A DNA stretch of 64,000 nucleotides, taken from positions 6,572,001 through 6,636,000 of the forward strand of contig NC_135141.1 in assembly GCF_051014445.1 (NCBI RefSeq). The letters run 5' to 3'. A program made the translations under genes and the position numbers. Each line of letters starts with the position of its first letter. Positions within the stretch are counted from its first letter, which is position 1. Below are positions 52,629 through 63,040 of this stretch, piece after piece. Under the pieces are notes generated by a model. It was given only the letters and a program-made list of their open reading frames with translations, made no database searches and was not told the DNA's origin. The stretch is from Colletes latitarsis (Eukaryota > Arthropoda > Insecta > Hymenoptera > Colletidae).

Positions 52629-54431
52629 CAGGGTGGGGCAGTAACTATTAGCACCTCAGATATCTTCGAAACTATAAGTTTCACAGAAATATTTGCTAAA
52701 GTAAATTGCACAGTACGAAGGGCGCTATTGGGTGGCGATAATAGTTTTTTTGCAGGTGGAGGTACTTCGGACATTTGAAGGTCACATTCATTTTTTTTAA
52801 TGGATCGATATGTTTTTGCTTCCGTATCACGATAGAGGATCTTAAAACGAGTTCAACGACTTATTACACAAGGTCATTGAAGGTCATAGAAAGTAGAGAA
52901 AGGCGATAATACTTACGGTTTTGGTAGTAAATGAAACATGTTTATAGTAGGTGTTCGAAATGATGACCATCACTGTCAATGCACCGTTGGATTCTGTTTA
53001 CGATTGATTGACTTGCAAGTCTTACAGCGTCAGAACTTATTGATGCACAGGCTGCAATAATTCGCTGTTGCATATCGTGAGATGTAGTTGGTACTTCTTT
53101 GTACACTTTCTCTTTCAGTGTTCCCCACAGAAAGAAATCTAAAGGTGTTATGTCTGGTGAACGAGCTGGCCACGATATTGGATTCGAAATTTTTCATCGA
53201 GTTCCCTTCGCGCAATCGATGAATAATGTGCTAGGCAACCATCATGTTGATACCACATGGTTTGTCGTGTAAATAAAGGTAACTCTTCTAGCAAAAGACC
53301 CAATGTATCCTTAATAAAATTAGCATAGACGTTGTCATTCAAATTTCCATTGATAAAATAAGGTCCAATAATTTTATCACCTATGATACCGCACCATACA
53401 TTCACAGACCATTGTTTTTGATGTTTAACCTGTCGCAGCCAATGTGGATTTTCCACTGCCCATAAATGCATGTTATGCAAATTAACATTCCCGTGATTTG
53501 TGAATGTTGCTTGATCAGTAAATAAGACGGTATTAAAAAAAAGCTCATTGTTTTGAATCTTACGTATAGCCCATCGACAAAACTCAACGCGATTCATGAA
53601 GTCGTTCCCATGCAATTCTTGGTGAAGATTAACGTGATACGGATGAAATTTGTGACGGTGCAAAATGCGAAGTACGCTCCTCCTACTAATGCCAGATTTG
53701 CGTTCAATTTGTCGCGAACTAATATGAGAATTTCTAGACACACCAGCGAGCACGCAGATTTCCATTTCTTCGTTAATTACTCGTTTCTGGCGTTCACTTT
53801 TACGAACACTTAAACTACCGGTTTGCCTAAGTTTATCATACACATTTTTAAATGTTTGACGCGAAGGCTGAGACCGATGTGGATATCGTTCAGCATACAA
53901 GTTTTTCGCCCTTACAGAATTTTGTTGGCATTCGCCATAAATAAGAAGCATATCAACCTGCTCTTCAAACGGATACATCGTGCCGGTTGACCGATTTATC
54001 GATACTAATCTTATGATGTTTATCTTACTCTGCAAACTATTAAAGTGTCCTTCAAGCAGTGTTTATTCTCAGTGAAGTAAACGGTAAGCATTACGCATTC
54101 CTCTACTGTTGACAATACGTATGTTTCATTTACTACCAAAACCGTAAGTATTATCGCCTTTCTCTACTTTCTATGACCTTCAATGACCTTGTGTAATAGG
54201 TCGTTGAACTCGTTTTAAGATCCTCTATCGTGATACGGAAGCAAAAACATATCAATCCATTAAAAAAAATAAATGTGACCTTGAAATGTCCGAAGTACCT
54301 CCACCTGCAAAAAAACTATTATCGCCACCCAATAGCGCCCTTCGTACTGTGCAATTTACTTTAGCAAATATTTCTGTGAAACTTATAGTTTCCAAGATAT
54401 CTGACGTGCTAATAGTTACTGCCCCACCCTG
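52629..54431 (-). mobile_element. DUF4817-type (IS630/Tc1-mariner) transposon, nearly complete
   Basis: TA at 52627-52628 and 54432-54433; ends CAGGGTGGGGCAGTAACTAT and ATAGTTACTGCCCCACCCTG are exact inverted copies. The terminal inverted repeats are about 310 bp (52629-52940 and 54120-54431), long for this superfamily. It is 1803 bp with one transposase gene on the minus strand. Confidence 0.93.
53148..54035 (-). pseudogene. DUF4817-type transposase
   Basis: 295 codons; a likely start is the internal MYPFEEQVDMLLIYGE, the beginning of the DUF4817 helix-turn-helix (ECQQNSVRAKNLYAERYPHR). Next come a linker with SGISRRSVLRILHRHKFHPY (second HTH), NTVLFTDQATFTNHG with the first catalytic Asp, VWCGIIGDKIIGPYF, and TMWYQHDGCLAHYSS with the second Asp. 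Just before the third Asp a short deletion (relative to 37380-37440) shifts the frame, and the ORF ends in wrong sequence. The lost frame (SPDITPLDFFLWG) is visible on the minus strand below 53160. It acts by DDE cut-and-paste when intact. Confidence 0.88.
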
Positions 54432-54433
54432 TA

Positions 54434-54850
54434 TATACATATATGTGTTAACCCGCCAGCGGAGCGACGGGATGCATGAGACAGAAGCATCAATTGGACG
54501 CCTAGCGTGAACATAAAGTGTTAATGTGTTATGACTGCAAGGGCGCAGGGGGAATGTCCCTGCGGCCTTTGTGAATTATGATTTAACGTAATTTTAGTTA
54601 ATTCTGATGTATACATCTGTACCTAATCTCCGGGGCCTTGGCTCCGGGGAAACATTATTTGAAAATAAACGCTGTTATCTGTTCTTATCAGCTTAATATC
54701 TGATACACTCCGCATTGGGGAGTCAGAATATTAATCTGATTTTTGGAAATTGACGGACCAATTGAAGCCTGATCCACCTCTGTCGCGAGTCAGCCTGGCA
54801 TTGCAGTGCCGCCAGGATGATGGGGGTGGAACTGCCCCCCAATTCGAGTC
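54434..54850. other. Intergenic or R1-type 3' region, no gene seen
   Basis: Includes two hairpins (GGGACATTCCCCC-type at about 54550 and CCGGGGCC...CCGGGG at 54629-54650) and AAAATAAACG at 54663. On the minus strand it would follow the R1-type ORF and may contain its 3' untranslated part; the boundary is not defined. Confidence 0.4.
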
Positions 54851-54940
54851 CGGCGCTAGGGGAGACACACTCGGTGGCATGATGCGTCCATGAGCCACCA
54901 GCCGCCGAGGGGTAGAAATGGGGTCGCGGGCGGTTGCGAA

Positions 54941-56197
54941 TTAGGGCTCGCAGCCGCCACTAAACGCAGCCCCGAGACGGATGGCAGCGGGACGGAGTGA
55001 CCTCGTCCTGCCGCCATGAGATAGCGTGACAGCCGGGGGGACCCTCTTTGTCCCCCCGTGGATGGGCGCACAACGGTGACGATACAGCACCGCGTGCGAC
55101 CGCGCGAGGTGATCCATGGGCGGCATCTCCGCAAGAACCGTCGCCGCCTCATGCGACACGGTCCGGTAGCCGCGGACGACCCTCAGCGCCATCCGCCTCT
55201 GCACCCGACGCAGCATCGTCATGCTGCGCCGGGAGGCAGCCAGGTCGTCCGCCCAGACGGGGGCCCCGTATAGGGCCACCGACTGGACCATTGCCACATA
55301 GAGGCGACGAACTCGGCCCGCCGGGCCCCCCAGGTTTGGCAGGATCCGGCCCAGAGCCGCAACCATCCTTTCCAACCGGGGGACCAGGCAGCGGAAATGC
55401 TCCTCGAGACGCCAGTGGCTATCGAGGATCAGCCCTAGATACCTGATCTGGGGCTTCACCTCGATGTCAGCCCCACCCACCCAGATCAGAGGGGGTGGCG
55501 GATCCTGCCGAGGTGAATGAAACGCAATCACCTCGGTCTTATGGACCGCCACCGTTATCCCCATCCCCCTGATCCGGTCGACGACGCGTTGCGACCCCTC
55601 CTCCGCGCGACGCATGGCCCTCCCCCAGTGCGCCCCGACGGCCAGCACCAGTGTGTCATCCGCATAACACACCGTGCTGACGCCGTTGGGGGCCGGAAGG
55701 AGACCTGCATATCTCTCCGATCCTTCGGGGCAGTCCCCCGCCCTCGCTAGGGCACGAGACACCTCCTGCGCTGTGACCGAGTCATCCAACCCACAAACGC
55801 GCATCTCCGTGCGCATCGTGGGCCTGGCAACCCGGACACCTCGCTCGCCCAGCTGCTCCCGAAGCCTCTGGGCGAATCGGTCCGCCTGCTCCCCGCCTTC
55901 GGACCAGGGATCTCCAGCAGGAGACCCCTGATCACGGCCCTCTTCGCCCTCACGGAAGCGATGCCAAGCTCCTCCAAGGAGATATTGTCCCTGGCGAGCT
56001 GCATCGCCGCCGCAAGGGTCAGGACGCTCGGCCGAGCAACGGTCAGCGCCAGCGCTGCCGTTTTGGGGGGGGGGGCGCCCAGGTCGCGCCTTCGCGGCCT
56101 TCACCTTGGCCGCGGGCGGCGAGGGCTGAGGCTGCGACTGCGTGGCCATCCTCGCCGCCCGCCTCGCCTTCCGCCCCAACACCTCGCTCCACAACAT
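54941..56197 (-). pseudogene. R1-type ORF1-RT deletion fusion
   Basis: A continuous 418-codon frame. The first ~150 residues are the end of the ORF1 gag-like protein (DRFAQRLREQLGERGVRVAR, then MRVCGLDDSVTAQEVSRAL). It joins at about residue 165 to GVSTVCYADDTLVLAVGAHW, the catalytic block of RT, then VHKTEVIAFHS, QIRYLGLILDSHWRLEEHF and the thumb/connection. The gag zinc knuckles, the whole AP endonuclease and the RT fingers are missing between them. The join keeps the frame open, but the product could not be an RT. Confidence 0.75.
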
Positions 56198-56254
56198 CCC
56201 CCCCCCCCTTGGGACGGTGCCATGGAGGATGTGCGATTCGGGACCGCGGGTACT

Positions 56255-57127
56255 CTACCCCTCTTGGAGGCTGCGACCCGCTGCCCCGGAGTGGCCACGG
56301 TGGGCGGAGCCTTGGCTCAACCCTCTTTCGCCTTCCCCGACTGTCCCGGCACAGATCGGGGATGGCACAGCCTTCCTACTGACCGCTCTTCCGGGGAGGA
56401 GTTCATCCCGGAAGGCGGCCAACTTTTGCTCTATCATTTGCCCAATCCTCCTCAGAAGTTTATCCTCTGAGGAGGACGGGGAACTTTGCACGGACGGAGT
56501 GCGGGTGGAAGGGCCCGTAGGGCCCCGCACCACCGCCGCCGCACTCCGCTTGTTTACTACCGCCGGGGGGCGCGACGGAGGAGGAGGGAGGATGGGTGGG
56601 AGGGCAACGCTACTCCACCGCGCCTCTGCCCTCCTCCTCCCCCGCTGCCCCTCCTCCAACGGGAGCTGCAGACGGGCGTTCCGCTCGGTCAGCTCCTGCG
56701 CAGCCTCCCTCAGGGCCTTTGCGTCGCCGCTCTTCTGCGTCTTAAAGGAGCAGGATGCGGCCACCTTCTCCACTCGCCTCAGACACGAGGAGATCCACTC
56801 GGATATCTCCACAGTGACCTCGTCCCTGAGGCAACTGAGCATAACAACAGGGCTCATTGCTCTGCCCACTCCGTCGACGGCCTGCCCCGTCCGCATCCTC
56901 TTGGAGCCTATGTGGCTCCTGGTGGAGGAGAAAGACGAGACTGACGCAGTCTGGACGTCCTCCTCCACCCTCCACGAAGCCGGGCTAGGTGCTGAGTGAG
57001 GCGCTAGCGCCGTCACCCTAGCCCCAACTCCGTCTTCGTCCTCCCTCACCGAACTATCCCATCCCATCCCCGTTTTAGTTAGAAAAACCATACTGTTCCC
57101 ACGCGTAGGTCGGAAATAAAGGTCCAC
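56255..57127 (-). pseudogene. R1-type ORF1 (gag-like), N-terminal part
   Basis: 290 codons: a basic/serine-rich start, SPVVMLSCLRDEVTVEISEW, a coiled-coil-like stretch (KALREAAQELTERNARLQLP), a proline-rich linker, and EDKLLRRIGQMIEQKLAAFR. The C-terminal end is frameshifted relative to the 54941-56197 frame, probably at the homopolymer near 56200. ORF1 proteins of this group bind the element's RNA. Plus-strand ORFs in this interval are shadows. Confidence 0.65.
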
Positions 57128-57583
57128 CCGGGCAGAACCGCTTTATCCGGGTAAGCCTAATACTCCGGGGGTTCGGCAGGTGCCCCCGGAGGTGGTCGCT
57201 TGGGATTGGGCCTTCTCCCCCAACCATGCATCCCATCGCCACGCACCATAGCTTAGGATTGGAGGGCGATTTTATAGAGTCGCCATACTCGCGGCCCGGG
57301 CGGTTAAGCCAAGGCCCCCGTACCTCTTGCCGTCACGTACCATTCACAAAACCAAAGAAGGAATTGGGAATGTGTTGTTGTGACGACCAACAGGAGGCTT
57401 ACGGTGTGAATAGCATCAGGTACCTCGGGGTCGCTACGCCCCGTACTGCAGCCGACGATTTCCGGACACAGCCCCTGAGGGAGACAGGACAGGTCTACGG
57501 ACTCCCGTGCCGGGGGGGGGGGGCAGAAAACGACGGGAAGCGGAGGAACGAACCCTGGCAGCGCGAGATCGGTCGATCTTTCC
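57128..57583 (-). other. R1-type 5' leader and flank, no gene supported
   Basis: The 5' side of the R1-type ORF1 on the minus strand, with GGGGGTTCGGCAGGTGCCCC (57166-57185), able to form a hairpin. A G10 run at about 57511-57520. ORFs on both strands are short and unconvincing. Confidence 0.4.
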
Positions 57584-58015
57584 GTGGAGGTGGAACAGGG
57601 CAGAAACATGGCCCAAGGCCCAAATACTAATAACAATTTTAAGTACATGACTAAAAATAACAGTAGTAGAAGGTACTGCAATAGGGCCACCAGCCCCATT
57701 AATTTTAATTTTAATATGTACGACGACCCGCATAGGGACTCTAATTATAACATACCAGAACCGAACCGGGGCAATCCGATTAATATCCCCGAGTCAAACC
57801 GAGGATCTAATTTCAGACGAACTGCAGCTCCGAGTGATACGACCTCTGCGGTCGTCACCAGCGACGCGAATGCCAAAAACGGGGCGAACAACGAAAACGA
57901 AGCAAATAGGAATGACGGGGCGTTCAACGAAAACGGGCCGAAAAGGGGTACGGGGCGACCGGCGAAACCGGGCCGAATAGCGGGTTGGGGCGACCAGCGA
58001 AAACGGGCCGAATAG
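57584..58015 (+). CDS. Asparagine-rich open frame leading into the minisatellite
   Basis: 143 codons from an ATG at 57584 (a second at 57608), rich in Asn, Arg, Pro and Gly (GPNTNNNFKYMTKNNSSRRY, NRGNPINIPESNRGSN). It continues into repeats of the type NENEANRNDGAFNENG and ends within the array. In this frame the minisatellite gives a regular peptide repeat, so the array may have grown from such a coding repeat. Family not recognised; weak evidence for a real gene. Confidence 0.3.
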   Translation: MEVEQGRNMAQGPNTNNNFKYMTKNNSSRRYCNRATSPINFNFNMYDDPHRDSNYNIPEPNRGNPINIPESNRGSNFRRTAAPSDTTSAVVTSDANAKNGANNENEANRNDGAFNENGPKRGTGRPAKPGRIAGWGDQRKRAE

Positions 58016-59845
58016 GGGGACGGGGCGTCTAGCGGTAACGGGCCGAAAAGGGGGACGGGCCCACCAACGAAAACGGCCGTATAGGTGGTCGGGGCGACCA
58101 GCGATAACGGGCTGGATAGGGAGATGGGGCGAATATCGAAGTCGGGGCAACCAGCGAAAACGGATCGAATACGGGGACAGGGCGTCCAACGAAAACGGGC
58201 CGAATAGGGGGACGGGTTGACCAACGAAAACGGGCCGAATAGGGGTACGGGGCGAATGTCGAAGACAGGGCGAACGACGAAAAGGGGGTGAATAGGTATG
58301 ACGGGGCAAACAGCGAAAACGGGACGAATAGGGTGACAGGGCGACCAGCGAAAACGGGCCGAAAAATGGGGACGGGGCGAATGGCAATAACGGGACAAAT
58401 AGCGGGCCGGACGAATGGCAATAACGGGGCGAATAAGGAAGGCGGGGCGACCAGCGAAAACGGGGCAACTAAGGGGTCGGGGGCGAACAAGGGACTGGAT
58501 CACCAGCGAAAACGGCCCGAATAGGGAGACGGGGCCAATGTCGAAGAAGGGGCGAACAACGAAAATAAGGCGAATAGGAATGACGTGTGGAACAAGGAAT
58601 ACGGGGCGCCTAGAGAAAACGGTTAGAATACAGGGACGGGGCGACCAGCGAAAACTGGCCGAATAGGGGGACGGGGCGACCAGCGAAAACGGGCAGAATG
58701 GTAAGGACGGTGCGAATGTCGAAAACGGGGTGAATAGGAATGATGGAGGGAATAAGGATTACGTGGCAACCAGCGAAAACGGGACGAATACGGGGAAGGG
58801 GCGAATGAGGAAGACGGGGCGACCAGCACAAACGTGCCAAATAAAGGGTCGGGACGACAAGCAAAAACGGGCCGAATAGGCGGACGGGGCGAACATCGAA
58901 AACGTGACGAATAAGGAAGACGGGGCGACCCGCGAAAACGAGCCGAATAAGAGGACGGGGCGACCAGCGAAAACGGGCTGAATAGGGTGACGGAGCGAAT
59001 GTCGAAGAAGGGGCGGACAATGAAAATAGAGCGAATAGGAGTGACGTGGGGAATAAGGAATGCGGGGCGCCCAGAGAAAACGGGTAGAATAGGGGGACGG
59101 GGCGACCAGCAAAAACGGGCCGAATAGGCGGACGAAGAAAATGTCGAAGACACGGCGAACGACGACAACGGGGCAAATAGGAATGGGGGCGACCAGCGAA
59201 AACGGGCCGAATAGGGGGACGGGGCAAATGGTAAAATCGGGGCGAATAAGCTCGACGGGGCGACCGGCGTGAACGGGCCGGAAAAGGTGACGGGGCGAAT
59301 GTCCAAGAAGGGGCGAACAACGAAAATAGGGCGAATACGAATGACGCGGGGAATGAGGAATTCGGGGCGCCCAGAGAAAACGGGTAGAATAGGGGGACGG
59401 AGCGACCAGCGAAAACGGGCCGAATAGGGGGACGGGGCGACCAGCGAAAGCGGGCCGAATAGGGGGACGGGGCGAATCACGAAGACGGGGCGAACAACGA
59501 AACAACGAAAACGGGGAAAATAGGAATGACGGGGCAACCAGCGAACACGGTCCGAATACGGAGATGGGACGAATGTCGAAAACGGGGCGAACGACGAAAA
59601 AGGGGTGAATAGGAATGACGGAGCGACCAGCGATAACGGGCCGAATAGGGGGACGTGGCGACCAGCGTAAACGGGCCGAATAGGGGGACGGGGCGATTGA
59701 CGAAGACGAGGCGAACGACGAAAACGGGACGAATAGGGGGACGGGGCGAATAGAGTAAGGCGGGGTGAATGACGAAGGCGGGGCTGATAGCGAAAACGGC
59801 AAATAGCGACGACAGGACTAACAGCGAAGACGGAGGGAATACGGA
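57875..59845. repeat. 35-bp GC-rich minisatellite with higher-order structure
   Basis: About 2 kb built from units such as CGGGCCGAATAGGGGGACGG followed by GGCGACCAGCGAAAA (35 bp), mixed with variants containing GCGAATGTCGAAGAAGGGGC, GAATAGGAATGACG and GCGCCCAGAGAAAACGGGTA. A longer block with these variants in fixed order recurs near 58529, 58990 and 59295, a higher-order repeat. Each unit has three or more G-runs. Minus-strand frames up to 347 codons (58759-59802) and several others are open only because the repeat lacks stops on that strand; they are not supported as genes. Confidence 0.92.
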
Positions 59846-60194
59846 GGCAGAATAAACATTTTTTATGTTAAGCAATATTCATTTATTTTGTTATTGTTGC
59901 ACAATAGATACAGATATATTTACAATAATTTGTTTGTCGTATTTTTATCCAAATCATTCCTAAACTTCTTTTTTCGAATTAAACATATTTTCGTATATGG
60001 TGTATGATTTGAGCTGTGACTCAGTGGAGGTCAGAAAGTAAAAATGCTGGGGCATTCGAGACTTTGAATCGTATGCCGATTATCGCAGGGTCGTATTTCA
60101 GCTGCTTCTCTTTTACGAGAGTAAAAAGGAATGGCTCACACTAACGTTCTTTATCGTTTTCCCGGAATTGTGTCGAATTCGATGCATTCAATTA
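59846..60194. other. No gene; outer fold-back of the inverted repeat
   Basis: AT-rich to about 60020, then GTCAGAAAGTAAAAATGCTG and the following ~150 bases. These are an inverted, diverged copy of sequence at 60340-60500, forming a smaller palindrome at the edge of the large one. Confidence 0.6.
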
Positions 60195-60862
60195 TGCCCG
60201 ATCTGGCCACACTGGCACATCGGGCATTACTGAGTGCATCAAAATCGACAATAGTGACGACGAACTTCCTGAGCGTGTAACGGTGTGATGCGGATAGCAG
60301 ACATATCCTACCGCTGGAACCACGGGTACATACGTGAGCTCGGCACTTCGCACAACTTCGGGAAATCGTTAAGGAATGCTAGTGTGAGCCTTTCCTTGTT
60401 ACTCTTGTAAAAGAGAAACAACTGAAATACAATCTCGCGATAATCGGCATACGATTCCAAGTCTCGACTGCCCCAGCTTTTTTACTTTCCAACCTATGTA
60501 AGGTATAAGTACCAGAATGAAAGAAAAATTTCGTAAATTTTATTTAACGAAAATACACGTTTTAGGACCCTCTGATCATATCGTGACTATTAAAAAAAAA
60601 GAAATTTTTTTTGTTCCTATGCTATTAACATTATTGCGTCTAAACAACTGAATGAATTTCAATGAAACTTTACGTTTAAGTTTTATATTTTCGTTTCAAG
60701 GTCTGATTAGATTTAGAGCGCGATCAGCTCCCGGATGATGATGATTATACGTCCTATAGTTTTATAATTATTCCGATGCATATGTATACATTATTTGTAA
60801 AGATTTTTTAAAACGTTTTATATAAATCTTAAGAAGGATTAAGATCAAATAAACTTTATCTC
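60195..60862 (+). repeat. Left arm of a ~660-bp inverted repeat
   Basis: Pairs with 61660-62310 in inverted orientation, with scattered mismatches and small gaps. The arm contains a short coding relic (a SGITECIKIDNSDDEL peptide at 60223-60283) followed by non-coding sequence shared with the dispersed copies at 25.0 and 32.1 kb. The order (acidic C-terminus, stop, AT-rich tail) suggests the 3' end of a DNA-transposon gene. Confidence 0.85.
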
Positions 60863-61659
60863 TATTTTTCCTATCTGCTGTTACAGCAGTGACTCATGCA
60901 GGTAGACAACAGTGTTTTGTTTATACTCTGCGCGGGTTACTGGGTCGTAGAAACGACGAGGATTGAGAAAGAAGGGGCGTAGATATACATATATAGCCTA
61001 ATCTCCGTAGGTTTTTAAAGTGCAATAATTAAAAATAAAATTCTACTGCATGAATAGCAATCAATTTAATGTATTCCATTTTATAGTAATGAATTCAGTG
61101 GGGAATAAAGAAAAAGGCAAGACGAATGTGAAAAATAGAAAACTATTTTGTGTACAAATAAATAACTATTTTTTACATCCTAATGGAAGGATGGAAATTG
61201 AGATCCATCAGATTTCCATTGACCGGTAACGTGCACGTAATTGTTTTTCCAATATTTCGATTATATTATTATGTAAAGTTAAGTCAAATATATAACATTT
61301 GATTCTGTGTAACAAATTGATACGGTTATTGAAAAACGTAGCGGGAAAAGTCAGTAGTAATCTATTTCTGTAGCAATTCATTCTCCTATTTAGATCATAT
61401 CTTTAGAAAATATTTGTTATTGAAGATTGTTACAGCGTGCGCGGTACTGGTTAAGAGTGGTTTTTCATTTCAATAAATTTTACTTACTCCAATTTCTAAA
61501 TATTTATTTCTTAATTAACCCTTTAAGAGTAAGACTGCTTTGAACATTATTCTAAAATATTTGTGGAATACGTTTTTAATGTGGTATAGGTAGGTATGCA
61601 ATGTGTAAGATTTCGTTTAATTTTTCCGTTCTAGAAAAAATAGAAGAAAAGTTTGTTTG
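60863..61659. other. Spacer between inverted-repeat arms, no gene seen
   Basis: About 800 bp of unique-looking AT-rich sequence with a TATATACATATATA-type patch near 60985. No ORF of note. Confidence 0.55.
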
Positions 61660-62310
61660 ATCTTAATCCTTCTTAAGATTTATATAAATCGTATTAAAAA
61701 TTTTTTCAAATAATGTATATGTATCGAAATAATTATAAAACTATAGGACGTATAATCATCATCATCCGGGAGCTGATCGCGCCCTAAATCTAATCAGACC
61801 TTGAAACGAAAATATAAAACTTAAACGTAAAGTTTCATTGAAATTCATTCAGTTGTTTAGACGCAATCATGTTAATAGCATAGGAACAAAAAAAAATTTC
61901 TTTTTTTTTACTAGTAACGATATGATCAGGGGGTCCTAAAACGTGTATTTTCGTTAAATAAAATTTACGAAATTTTTCTTTCATTCTGGTACTTATACCT
62001 TACATAGGTTGGAAAGTAAAAAAGCTGGGGCAGTCGAGACTTGGAATCGTATGCCGATTATCGCGAGATTGTATTTCAGTTGTTTCTCTTTTACAAGAGC
62101 AAGAAGGAAAGGCTCAAACTAGCGTTCTTTATCATTTTCCCGAAATTGTGCGAAGTGCCGAGCTCACGTACACGTGGCTCATGCGGTAGGATATGCCTGC
62201 TATCCCCACCACTCCGTTAAACGCTAAGTTCGTCGTCACTACTGTCGATTTCGATGCACTCAATTATGCCCGATTTGGCCACACTGCTGGCACAGGTAGA
62301 AATGGTACGA
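61660..62310 (-). repeat. Right arm of the ~660-bp inverted repeat
   Basis: The inverted partner of 60195-60862. On the minus strand a 60-codon frame (62217-62399) ends KSGIIECIEIDSSDDELSV, homologous to the peptide in the left arm, which indicates that the shared tail was coding. The acidic C-terminus is reminiscent of several transposase families, but I cannot name one. Confidence 0.85.
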
Positions 62311-62399
62311 TCGGAATTGACCACAGTAAACTTAGAGTCGCTAGGTAGGGTCCGGTGGATCGGCAGCGAGAGTGCCCTTCGCACTTTCATGTTATTCAA

Positions 62400-63040
62400 A
62401 AATGGAGCTCATGTAACCATTTTTACTGAATCTGTCGTCATTGCATGAGGCTTTGACAAGCAAGACACGACTCCCCAAATCCAACCGGTAGCCTGGTTTT
62501 AATATTCGCACGGCCCGTAATTAATTACGAGAGCGCGGGGACTCCTAGCGGCCGCGCGGTGAACCACAGAGACTGTACCAAAATGGTCAAAGCCATGAAT
62601 ACCATGAGACAACCTTTTTTAAAAGCGACTGTGTTTGAGAGTATACAGTATCGTCAGTTTTAACTTTTTTTCGCCTAAAAAATTGTGAAATGTCACTGAA
62701 ACATGTAGAAATAAACCTTGCAAATTTAAAGAGAACGTAATATCAGCTAATTGAGTGTCCAAAAAGTAACTGATTTGTTGTAGAATGACACAAATATTAA
62801 TAATTTCATTAAATCACTGATTTGAAATGGACAGAACAGACGAAAAATCATACAGAGTCCGTTTCTTCAACTTCAGTTCATTTTTTTCATTCGTTACCCT
62901 TTTCTTTGACTGCCGTTTATTTTTTCTCATTCGCTCCCACTCGTTCTCACTCGCTGTCCTTTTCTTCAGTTGTCAACTACGGCTGTCGGTAAAAGCTAAA
63001 GGCGATTTCGAGTCTCGACGACATGGCCGTATAGTTAATC
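62400..63040. other. No gene supported
   Basis: Contains a small GC-rich patch (62540-62565) and a 96-codon frame (62827-63117) rich in Phe, Ser and Leu with no motif, running into the Tc1-like end. I regard the frame as chance. Confidence 0.4.

Larger units (their letters stand above)
54851..57230 (-). mobile_element. R1-type non-LTR retrotransposon with internal deletion
   Basis: GC-rich minus-strand block with ORF1 (gag-like) followed by an RT remnant. The endonuclease domain and the first half of RT are missing. Composition and the YADD/thumb blocks fit the R1/LOA-like group of arthropod elements. C/G homopolymers (56066, 56196-56205, 57510) interrupt frames. Confidence 0.7.

Noticed and set aside
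55048..56999. Several plus-strand ORFs of 70-285 codons
   Set aside because: They are antisense to R1-type ORFs in GC-rich DNA; low-complexity Pro/Arg/Ser composition without motifs.
58759..59802. 347-codon and other long minus-strand ORFs (57745-59875)
   Set aside because: They lie wholly inside the 35-bp minisatellite, occur in all three minus frames and repeat the same peptides; the absence of stops follows from the repeat composition.
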